From Herpomyces periplanetae (taxonomy: Eukaryota > Ascomycota > Laboulbeniomycetes > Herpomycetales > Herpomycetaceae): 35,000 nucleotides of DNA. A program made the position numbers and the translations under genes. The notes below the pieces were generated by a model. That model was not told where the DNA came from. It did no database searches and saw nothing but the letters and a program-made list of their open reading frames with translations. The stretch's first letter is position 1. Every line of letters starts with the position of its first letter. The stretch is taken from positions 1-35,000 of the forward strand of contig WMKJ01000120.1 in the NCBI GenBank assembly GCA_009733715.1. Reading direction: 5' to 3'. Positions 1 to 10,659 of this stretch are shown in pieces.

Positions 1-99
<99 letters not shown>
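1..99. repeat. Poly-G homopolymer at window edge
   Basis: Ninety-nine consecutive G, followed by C at position 100 and then a GC-rich stretch of GAC, GGC and GGT triplets. A homopolymer this long at the first base is most easily explained as a sequencing or assembly artefact (dark-cycle G calls, or a contig end extended by poly-G reads). It could cover a real GC-rich repeat, but the true length and content cannot be trusted. Confidence 0.95.
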
Positions 100-1080
100 C
101 GACGACGGCGCCGGCGAAGGAGGTGGTGATGGTGGTGGTGTAGATGTTGCTGGAGCTGGCGCTGGTGCAGGCACTGGCACTCCCTTTTTTCCTCATTCTC
201 TCCCTTTCCTTTTCCCTTTTCCTCTTGCGCCGGCATTCTTTGGCTCATACACAAGCGCCCTCCGGCATCCCGTCTTCCTCTTCGGCATCCTCTTCGGCCC
301 CTTCCGGAATTTGTTAAATCCTTTCGCCGCACGATCGGTTTCGCAACGCCGTCTTGAAACTCGGCGTGTTTCACCTCTACCCCTTACCCCCACCGGCACC
401 TAAATTCAACCCGGCACCGTTCTGCTCTTGGCGTCGGGCCGGGCTTACATGCTTCGGTTCGGACTTTGTGTGTTACAAGAAAAATTTTCGCATTTTTTTG
501 CTATTTTCAACCTTCCATCCATCAATTTCTTCTTCTTTTTCTCTTTTAATCTATTCCCTCCCCTTCCTTTCCCTTTCTCTTCCTTTTCCCTCCAAAAAAA
601 TTTTATCCATCCTTTCCTCTTCTTTTCTTCCTATTCCCTTTTCCTTTCCCCTCTTCTTCTTCCCCCCCCCCACCCATTCACCCCACCACATCCCTTCCAA
701 CCCAACCCAACTCTACTAACTCCCAACCCAACCCAACCCAACCTATCCTATCCTATCCCATCCCACACCCATCTTTCCCGTCTCTTCCTCTTCCTGTTCC
801 TCCTCTTCTCACTACCTCCTCTCCAACTACCTCTACCAATTACTCACTTTTTCACTTATCCAACTTTCCCCTAATCCATCCCCCTCCCTCACGCGTCTTC
901 CCTCCTATACATCCCATCCGCATTCCTCTACCGCCCTCTAAACTCCCTACGCACTTAACCTCACTATCCTCTAGCCCTATCGTACTCTCTTCCACCTATT
1001 TAAGGCTTACAGGTTCTTTTTCCCCTTTCTTACACCTAGTGGCGCTCGGCTTAAATCTACGTCCACCACTTATATACGTC
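100..1080. promoter_or_regulatory. HOG1 upstream region, low-complexity and pyrimidine-rich
   Basis: No convincing gene. Bases 100-180 are GC-rich triplet repeats (GGT, GAC, GCT). Roughly 480-1030 is almost free of G on the + strand and consists of C/T runs, a ten-C run at 662-671 and CCCAA/CCTAT pentamers. A TATA-like TATTTAAG lies at 997-1004, about 77 bases before the HOG1 ATG. The reading frames here are low-complexity products of the base composition. The tract is probably promoter and leader of HOG1. Confidence 0.55.
698..765 (+). repeat. CCCAA / CCTAT pentanucleotide repeats
   Basis: Imperfect tandem pentamers: CCCAA units at about 698-710 and again at 722-742, then CCTAT and CCCAT units to about 765. 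They sit inside the pyrimidine-rich HOG1 leader. Confidence 0.8.
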
Positions 1081-2644
<1,564 letters not shown>

Positions 2645-3095
2645 GCTGTTTCGACCTTAGTTTTGTCTTTTAGCACGTTGGTTTAATTCGCCTTCGCTGC
2701 CGAATTAGCTGTCTCTTGATAATTTCACGCCCCTCCCCAATTGCTCAGGAGCTCTACACGCTGTGCTTTATAGAGTACCTATGCGTTCGCTCAACCAACT
2801 CGACCTGCCCTACGCACTACCTGCGGCTTTGTTCTCTATCATCGCCGTCATTACCCTTGTCAGGACGGCATTACATCCATTCGTCCGTATACATCCCGCT
2901 TGATTTCAGCAGCTTACACTTACCAAAAAATTTTTTCCATTTCAGCACTCTGTGTATATGTATATGTATGTGGTCACGGTCATGGTTATGGTTATGAATA
3001 TTAAAATGATTATGAAAAATCGTAGTATACTAACAAGTTAACTTCCCACTTTAACCATACAAACGCCGGGGCGCACGCTCAACTAAACCAAACCA
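2645..3095. other. Convergent 3' intergenic region (HOG1 / rhodanese)
   Basis: About 450 bases between two converging stops. It contains short TGTATA and GGTTATG repeats near 2950-2995 and AT-rich sequence near 3000-3050 that could serve 3' end formation on both strands. I see no gene in it. Confidence 0.6.
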
Positions 3096-3764
3096 TCACT
3101 CATGAGCCGTAGCATGAGAAGCCTTTGCTGACCACTCCAACCAACTCCCACGGTAGTTAAGTACGCGTGCGATAAGTCCAGAAGCACCGAGTAATTCCAC
3201 AGCACGCTGGGAGCGTACACCCGAGCGACAGTAAACGATACACGTAGTGCTAACGGGCGAAACTTGCAAGGTACGCGAGCCCGCGACAGGCACAGAAATC
3301 ATGGCCGTAGGGTGGGAGGGTATTGAATCTCGACGTTGGTGTATCCAATTTTCTAGTGTATCAAGCGGCCAATTTATCGCCGTAGGAATGTGACCCGCGT
3401 TAAATTCTTGGGGTGTACGAACGTCTACGTATCGAGACGGGATCGTATAATTAGCACAGAGACCACGATAAGAGAATCCAAGGCCATACCTACCTAATAT
3501 CACCACCGGACTAGTTTCCTTTGTCGGATTAGTTTTTGCGGTGCCGCGTTGTGCGAGTAACGTGCGTAACTCGGTCAGATGAATTTCTCCCCACGGTTTA
3601 CCCTTGGTTAAACATCGACGCGTTATCCCTCCTGCTCCGTCCCGCGCCCACGCCTGTTGCCCGTATCCCAACTTCCCCTTCCCACCGCTGTACGGCTGTA
3701 CACATCCCGTCGCCCCGTATATGCGCCCGTATAACCGCCCTACTTGTACCAAACTAGCCTTCAT
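3096..3764 (-). CDS. Single-domain rhodanese (thiosulfate sulfurtransferase-like), probably mitochondrial
   Basis: Sulfur-transfer enzyme of the rhodanese superfamily using a persulfide on an active-site cysteine. Exons on the minus strand: 3764-3494 and 3424-3096, giving 199 aa. The 69-base intron (GT-AG, branch TGCTAAT) splits an Asp codon; splicing joins SPVVIL to DVRTPQEF, restoring the standard rhodanese DVR-x-x-x-EF-x-x-GHI-x-x-A motif. The active-site loop CRSGVRS (Cys near residue 155) fits the CxxGxR pattern, so a catalytic protein is expected. The first ~50 residues are rich in Arg, Gly, Ser and Tyr with hardly any acids, which suggests a mitochondrial presequence. The ATG at 3764 is used because the longer frame to 3800 starts with GTG. 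It resembles yeast Rdl-type single-domain proteins; the physiological substrate is unknown. It lies tandem with and downstream of the OGT-like gene. Confidence 0.85.
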   Translation of the reverse strand: MKASLVQVGRLYGRIYGATGCVQPYSGGKGKLGYGQQAWARDGAGGITRRCLTKGKPWGEIHLTELRTLLAQRGTAKTNPTKETSPVVILGRYGLGFSYRGLCANYTIPSRYVDVRTPQEFNAGHIPTAINWPLDTLENWIHQRRDSIPSHPTAMISVPVAGSRTLQVSPVSTTCIVYCRSGVRSQRAVELLGASGLIARVLNYRGSWLEWSAKASHATAHE

Positions 3765-4383
3765 ACTGTCCTCTCTCGATAATGCAATACTGCACTGCAC
3801 TGCACTGCGCTACCCCATCATCCCCCTCCATACGCCCTTGGACACCTCGTCGATCTACACGTGACCCCCTACATAATCCTGCCACGCGACTTTTACCTAC
3901 TGGCAAACTTGTGTATACGTAAAGCGCCTGCTTTATACCATGGGAAGATGAGTATACCGGTGACAGGTCCAGGGTTACTCGTACACTTAGACCAGTCAAA
4001 TTTATCATGTAGACAAAAAAAGCGGTGTAGGGAAACCTAGATTGATGATTTACATTGCACGAGTTGAAGTGATTCACGAATGTTTAACCCCCCATGACTA
4101 TGGGAAGGTAAAAAAGTTGATGATTAAATTTTTATGGAATGGGCAGACTAACTAACGTTAGAAATGCAAAAAAATGCGTAAAATTAGTATTGACCTGGTT
4201 AACAGGTTAAAAATTCTTTGGTAAGGCCAGAGGGTGAAAATAATGACTATGAGAAATGACTACCAAATTGACACAGGAGAGGTAGCACAAAACAAAATGC
4301 TTGAAAAAGTTGGACGTAGTGAAGTTTTACAATGTATATCAAACCTAGCAATTGGAAGAAATTATGCATACTCAGGATTATGA
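3765..4383. promoter_or_regulatory. Rhodanese upstream region and OGT-like gene 3' flank
   Basis: About 620 bases between the OGT-like stop and the rhodanese start on the same strand. It holds four tandem ACTGC units (3789-3808) and an E-box CACGTG at 3858-3863, about 94 bases upstream of the rhodanese ATG. The remainder, 4000-4380, is AT-rich and I see no gene in it. Confidence 0.5.
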
Positions 4384-7300
4384 TCAGTGAGGCACAGATG
4401 CATTACGCTGGACATGAGCGTGCTTCCAACTTCTTAATTCGCCCGCATTCGGGGAATCCAGCCAAATATCACCACCAACTCCACGCTCCCACCGATCCCA
4501 GGCAATCCAACAAGCAGATTCAAGATCCTGGACCCATCGTTTAGTATTAAATAGAGCACTTGTAAATCTTGATTCATACAAGATTTTGCGTATTTGTCCT
4601 AATCGGCCACATGGTCGATGCCCGTCGTAATACGTGGCCTTTGCAAGACGTACAGCAAATTCTTCGTACTCTTCATCAGTTTCTGCAATCAGCTCTTTGG
4701 CCGCTCGAATTCCCTTGGGGGTTTTTGGCAAAGCTCCCTTTAGAATGCTAGCTGCCATTCTAGAGCACATTTTATACTTATAACGACCCAATGTAAGCAG
4801 AGGTGTTCCACTCCAAAGTATGTCTGCCGATGTAGTATGAGCATTACACTCTGGAGTGTCAAGAAAAAGGTCACACACCCGACCGCGGGAAATGTGGAGA
4901 TTTTTCGGTGCGACTTTTGAAAAAAAAATTCTCGAAGCAACATCATCGCCAGCCCATAATTTGGCCGTTCTTCTAAGATGAGTTTCTCCGAGGTCGGGAA
5001 ATCGAAGCAGCCAAAGAATACTCTTGGGAATTCTCGCTAATATTCTCAGCCAGGTTCGAAATGTAGTAGGTTCAATCTAACAAGAGATCAGACAAGAGAA
5101 GACGTGATGCGAAAATCTAAAAAACAACGTGCAACCCTGCCAAACAAAACCCTGAGCCGCAGCGCAATCCAAACATGCACTTTCCGAAAAAAATCTCGAC
5201 GCTGCTCAAAGTCGCAAGCACGACTGTCCATCTGGCACAATGTCCCGGGAAGGAGGGTTAATACACTTACCTTGTACAGTTGATTGAAGTTTCCAAAAAT
5301 TATAAAATCGTCCGCCAAATCCGGAAAGATTTCTTTTCGCATATTCCATCTTCGGATCATTTCTTCTTCCCAGTTGAGTTGTTTACATGAAACGTCCGGG
5401 GCACTTTGTCGATGATCGCAGCAGAAAAAAGTATCTTTACAGTAAATGATATTTTCACTGTACACCCATTCGTCATATTCACCATTATTATTATTATCAT
5501 CATGATCATGGTCATCGTCCGTGGTAACTTGTTGAATTAATGGTGTCGCTATAGTTTGTTCATTACTATCCAATCTCGACTCAACTAAACTCGTATCATT
5601 AAAACTTTCGTCGGAAAGCTGATCTTCAACATCAACATTCCTACGCCACGGCCGAAGTGTTGAAGTTGGAATAGCCGTTTCGTCCGCTAAAATATAATCA
5701 CACCATTCAGCTCCTAGTGTCCCTGCAAAACCCATAAATGACATTTGAATAGGTGCTGGTCTCGCCGCAAAAACTTCATTTCGTGCTCCTCTCGTATAAC
5801 CGTTTAAATTAACCAATATGTGAATTTCATCTTGAACAATTTGATTTATTAATCTCTCTGCTGACCATGAACTCGCATCATGAATAACAGGGGCTTCTCG
5901 TTCAATTTGTTGCCGATGAATAGATTTATCACTTGCAGTTGTAGCGTAACAGTACGCCTTAACCCGAGATGGATCATGAAGTCCGAAGACAGATTGCATC
6001 AAGTGCGCTAACGGGTGATTATTAAAATCCGAAGAAACGTATCCGACTCTTAAATAGGGATTCGGTGGAGATGGCGGCCTACAAACTATCGTTGATAACC
6101 AGGGTGCTTTTAACGTTGAACATGATATTCGCAATCCATTCCGTTGTGAAATCTGTCGTATTTGACGTGCTGACATCGGGCATGTAAATGTATGAAATGG
6201 TAATACCGTAGGCGCAATAGGTGTCGTAAGGCTTCGGGGTAAATTAGGTCGAGTATACGCCGTTTCAGGTCGAACCTTCGGTTTGACGTAAAGATCCTGA
6301 TACCACTGCCATGTTAATTGTTTCATAATCCGTTCAACAAGTCGAACTATTCTTGCTCCTTCCCATTTTTGTCCCGACCATCTCCTCAGGGTATACTGTA
6401 TTAACTTCTTCTTCGCCTCAATATCACTACACCACGAGTATATCGTATCAATTGATCGTAAAGTTTGATCAACAAAGTATTCATCAATCGTTCCCCGGCC
6501 CCAATTCTGTCCATCTTGTAGCTGTTTATCAACCAAATCTACAACCTTTTTCATCCATCCACAGCTCCCACTCGTGCCACCGCCCTTAACACTACCATTA
6601 ATTTGGATATCCCGTCCGTCCACAAGAAGTCCGTTTTCATCAACATGCCACCGATCCCGTTTACCCGCTGGATCTGATATTCCACCCCGACCATTCCAAC
6701 TACAAACCGAATTAAGCGCATTAGCCAATCCACATACCGCTTCCGCAAAATCTGGGCTTGCTGCCACCGCTCGTTTATAATAGCTTATCGCATCCGATAT
6801 TCTGCCTTGGTCTTTGACTGCATTTGCAAGATTGGCTAAAGCAATATCAAAATTCCCATCGCAGCTAACGGCTTGCTCATACATTTTTATCGCTGCCTCA
6901 AGCTGTCCAATATCCTTAAGCAAGCTGCCTAAATTAGTATACAAATGAGCATGTCGAGCATCAAGATTAAGTCCATAATTGTAATAAGCTAATGCTAATG
7001 CAATGCCGCTCCCCGGTGCTACCCCCGGAATATGAGGATTTGGAAGTGGCATAGCTGCCACCAATTTTCGATTAGGTACAGCTTGCTGCACTCCCGCAAG
7101 TAATATTCCCACATTGTTAGCTGTAGATGGACTTGGTTGAAGTGAGATAGACAAATAGTATAATGCCAATATTTCCCGCACTCCAAATGACAGATGATAG
7201 CTTGAAGTTTTAAATGTACTCGACGCAATACCATCTTGGAAAGTTTTCGCCAATGATAACAGTGAATTACTCGTCGTTGCAACCGCTACCTTTTTTGACG

Positions 7301-10037
7301 CTGTATCCGTGACGTACTTCAACCCGGGTAAATGTCCATGCGGAGGAAAACATAATTTTGCCGTCGTTAAGGCCCGATCAGGTGGTAATAAGATAAGTTC
7401 GTTTGTTGCAGTTCCAATATACGCCGGTTCGTCAAACAGATCATCATTTCCCAAAGCTATCGATTTCAAAATATGGCAAACCAATTCACTTATGCCGCCA
7501 CCCCCGGATGAAATTTGTCGTCCCACACCAAGTAGCACTGCTTGTTCAAACGCACGAGCAGCGCCCGCACTGTCTCCCATTGCGTATAGCATATTTCCCT
7601 TCGCGTGTATAAGCTGAAGCATACGTCCATTCTCGTACCCCGGAATTGCGTATCCACACAACCCAAATCCTGGGAGTTGTGAGGGATCTGGTAAGTTAAT
7701 ATTATAATATGTTGTAGACAATACACTTGTACCATCTACTGTTGTATCGATTTTAGGTTCCATTGTAATTTTATCCTTATCGGGATCAACGGATGTCTGA
7801 AGACCACTTTCACCTCGATTATCCCCATTACCTACGTTTTCACCATTAATCGAACCCGTAGATGAAGGGGGGAAAAGCTTACTATGCTTTCCCGCGTGAG
7901 ACAGCTGAAGAGATTTTGACGTATCTAACCGTAACGAATTTTCCACAAACTCAATAACAGCTACAGAGTCTACTCCACGATGATCATTGCAGAAAAATGC
8001 CACAAGATGTTCAACGGCATCAAAGTAAGAAGGATGAAGTTTAACTGCATTCAACCAATATTGCTCAGCTTCCCCTTTACGGTTAAGTACGAGGAGCGTT
8101 TCCGCTAAGCTCGACATGGCCTCAACATGTGTTTTATCAACAACTAGGACTGCCGAAAAGTGCCTAACCGCCGTTTGATAGTCAGCTAACCCAAACGCAA
8201 GTCGTCCTGCTAAAAGCATCCCATCGATCCATTGCCAGCAACTTTCTTTAATAAGATCGGTAAGACTTTCCAGCGCAAATATAGATGTAGTAAACACTTG
8301 AGTCTCTCGAAAACTTTGAGACCCTTGGGCTGAATTAGTATTCACCTCTGTGCATGATTCACTACCGCTTAATAGGCCAGTCCTATGACCCAGCGAATTA
8401 ATTGAAGGTGACGAAGAATCATAATGTTGATTGAATGAAGCCGAGGGGTTTTGTGATATAGAAGAAGCGGGATCGTACCCGTCCAAGTTCGCTAACGGGG
8501 CAGAGCATGAATTTGACGGCTTAAGGTTCCACGTTGGTAAATTTTGATGATTAGACGTGTCAATGCGTGGGTTTAATGAAAGAGACGTAGAAGAAGCTCT
8601 TGCTTGATTAAGGCCAGAGGGGAAGGTTTGTGGTGTGGGACGCGTTGCGGATGCAGAGTTGGGCGTTGTACAAGGTGAATTTGTAATGCCACCGGAAGCG
8701 GGAGGTGTAGCAGTAACTGAAGGGCGATCATAGTTAACAGGTTTATTTCTCGTAGATTGAAGATAGTTAACCAAATCCAAATATATCATTTGAGCCCATG
8801 AGTAAACTCGTTCCCGCAGCTGCGCAGCAGGGGGCGAAGCCGAGTATGAGCTGTGCGACGAAAAATGAGGCAAGATAAGTGAAGGCGTAGGACGAGGAGG
8901 TTTCGGTGTAGATGAAGGTGGGGGGTCAGAAGAAGGTAAGGAGTACGTTAGAGGAGGCGAACCATCGGATTCTGTAACCGAGGTTGGCGATGGTTTCGAA
9001 TGTAAAAAAACCGGGGGTATATGTGGATGGGGTAGCTGATTAGAGAAGTGAGGTGAGGTTAAAGTGTCGGATAGGAGTGCAGGCTTATTGGGTGAGGAAT
9101 AATGGGGTCGTAAAGTGCGAGTATGAAGTTGAAGAGGATGAGGCGGAGAAGAATGGTGTAAATGGTGTAGTTGACACGAAAGTGGTTGACATTGTGAAAG
9201 GGAAGGCCCTGGAGCAGGAGAAGGAACAGAAAGAGGGTGTAATGGTGGAGGGGGGATAGAAGGGTGTGGTAGTAGAGCAGGATGAAGGGAGGTTTGAGGT
9301 GATTGTACCGGAGAGTGAGAAGAATGTAAAAAATGCTGATGCTGATGCTGGTGACGGGCGAAATTAGTGCTAATGGTGTGATGTTGGGGATGATGATGAT
9401 GGGCAGGTAGAGGAGCGGGGTTAGGAAGATGAGGATGAGAGGGCGGAGTAGGATGATGAAGTTGAAGGTAATGGTGATGTTGTTGCTGTTGTTGTTGAAA
9501 TGTAGGTGGATGCGGATGAGTATGGCGAAGGTGGTGATGAGGATCAGTGGGTAAATTCCAAGGGGTAGGAGTAGGATATGGTGTAGAAGTTGTCGATTGT
9601 CGATAGGGATGATATGAAGGACGAGTTGTCCAAGGAGAGGGAGGAAAGTGTTGGGCCCGGGTAGTTAAGCTTAGAGTGTTGTGAAGAGAAGGAGGCATTA
9701 AACCCCAATACTGGGGAATGTTAACCTGATAAGGTACGGGTGTAGATGGTAACAGATTAACCGAGATAATAGACGGGTCAAGACCGGTGGATGGGTCATT
9801 AGTGAACCAAGAGTGTGGAGGGAGAGATAGGCTATTGCCAATTGAAGGATTAAGGGTAGAATTTGAATGAGACGATAGATCGGAGGCTAGATGAGAATTC
9901 GAGGATATATTTCCGGAATTTGACGCGAGCATGAGTAAAGGAGATGATGAGGAAGAGTTAGCAGAATTTTGTATGGTTGACGTTGAAAAAAGGCGATAGG
10001 ACGGAGGCGGAAGTTTTGAAGAGCGAGTGGGGAACAT
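4384..10037 (-). CDS. OGT: GT41 O-linked N-acetylglucosaminyltransferase-like protein with TPRs (OGT/SPINDLY-type)
   Basis: Family 41 glycosyltransferase predicted to add O-linked sugar to Ser/Thr of nuclear and cytoplasmic proteins. Exons on the minus strand: 10037-5271 and 5076-4384, giving about 1819 aa; the 194-base intron begins GTAAGT. Residues 1-430 are Pro/His/Ser-rich with poly-Q near 180. TPR-like helices lie near 600-690 and again at 1010-1120. The catalytic part starts near 1330 with NNHPLAHLMQ, then ILVNLNGYTRGARNEVFAAR, FGNFNQLYK (Lys1589, equivalent to human OGT Lys842), VAPK-x-x-H and ECNAHTTSADILW, so nucleotide-binding and catalytic residues known from human OGT are present. 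A long acidic insert between about 1470 and 1550 replaces part of the intervening domain. GlcNAc versus fucose (SPINDLY) donor use cannot be settled here. Splicing joins NFNQLYK to IEPTTFRTWLRIL, matching the human order exactly. Confidence 0.94.
9477..9500 (-). repeat. Poly-glutamine coding triplet repeat in the OGT-like gene
   Basis: TTG/CTG triplets on the + strand encode a run of six or so glutamines followed by histidines near residue 180 of the OGT-like protein. It is within a broader His/Pro/Gln-rich region. Confidence 0.75.
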
Positions 10038-10659
10038 GATTATGAAGTAGAATAACGAAAAATTCGGCTAGAATGAATTTAAGAAGAAGAAAATTAGAAT
10101 ATATGAGAAAGAAGGATTAACGAGTGAGTGTGTGAAAGATAAATTCGCGAAATCGATAAAAATGTCCGACTCGAAGGGTAAGAAAGTTCTGAAAATTCAA
10201 AATTTCCCACGACGCCCGGCTCGGAAACGCTTCTTTAAAAGGAGAAGAGCGGTGCGGCACGTGATGTCAGTGGCCATGTAAGGATTTGTCAGCTTCACGT
10301 GATAGGGCAGTTAGGGCACGCGACACTTGTGCGTCCTGGCATGGGAATGGGTGTAGAGACAATAGTCAGTGCAGGTCTAGGTGCAGCTGTGGTCACGAGT
10401 GCTGCCAGTCCGGGGCTACCTGCACACCAGTCCCAAGTATGTCATCTGGTCATGTGAACTCCACTCTTGACCCCGTCTCGTGACTGTGTCTCGTGACCTC
10501 GTGAGAGATTTTCTCGCGACACAAATTCGTTGATCTGGATTCGTTTTATTTTTCTTTATTTTGTTTCATTCTCACGATAATTTTCTTGCAGCGACTCTCT
10601 GTGTCTTTATATTTTCTTATCTAGGTTTTCCTTTCTTCAATTTCCCCTTCCCAATTACT
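10038..10659. promoter_or_regulatory. Bidirectional upstream region of OGT-like and gamma-tubulin complex genes
   Basis: Divergent start codons are about 620 bases apart. Two E-box hexamers CACGTG occur at 10258-10263 and 10296-10301, and TCGTGAC is repeated near 10478-10500. The stretch also contains the weak two-exon cysteine-rich gene candidate listed separately, so the E-boxes could alternatively lie in its intron and second exon. Confidence 0.5.
10162..10483 (+). CDS. Candidate small cysteine-rich protein, two exons
   Basis: Not recognised as a known family. A 65-codon frame ending in TGA at 10483 has eight Cys within about 32 residues (pattern C-x5-C-x5-C-x3-C-x-C-x3-C-C-x5-C) plus two His, and it lacks its own upstream ATG. 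An ATG at 10162 runs five codons plus one base to a GTAAGA donor at 10178; an acceptor TTTGTCAG ends at 10292; the join keeps frame and gives about 69 aa beginning MSDSKASRD. The 115-base intron has no CTAAC-type branch motif, which weakens the model. There is no signal peptide, so a metal-binding (metallothionein-like) protein fits better than a secreted one. Part of the Cys content may come from local GTGCAG repeats. It could equally be non-coding promoter sequence. Confidence 0.22.

Noticed and set aside
193-399. Minus-strand 68-codon Arg/Lys-rich frame
   Set aside because: Basic composition follows from the local base bias; no domain, and next to unreliable sequence.
2-403. Frame open from the poly-G tract through 403 on the + strand
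   Set aside because: It starts in suspected artefact sequence, encodes poly-Gly then low-complexity residues, has no domain and ends in a TAA without link to HOG1.
10561-10659. N-terminal extension of the gamma-tubulin complex subunit
   Set aside because: The extension begins at TTG, and there is no ATG before 10660; the residues are a hydrophobic string from T-rich leader.
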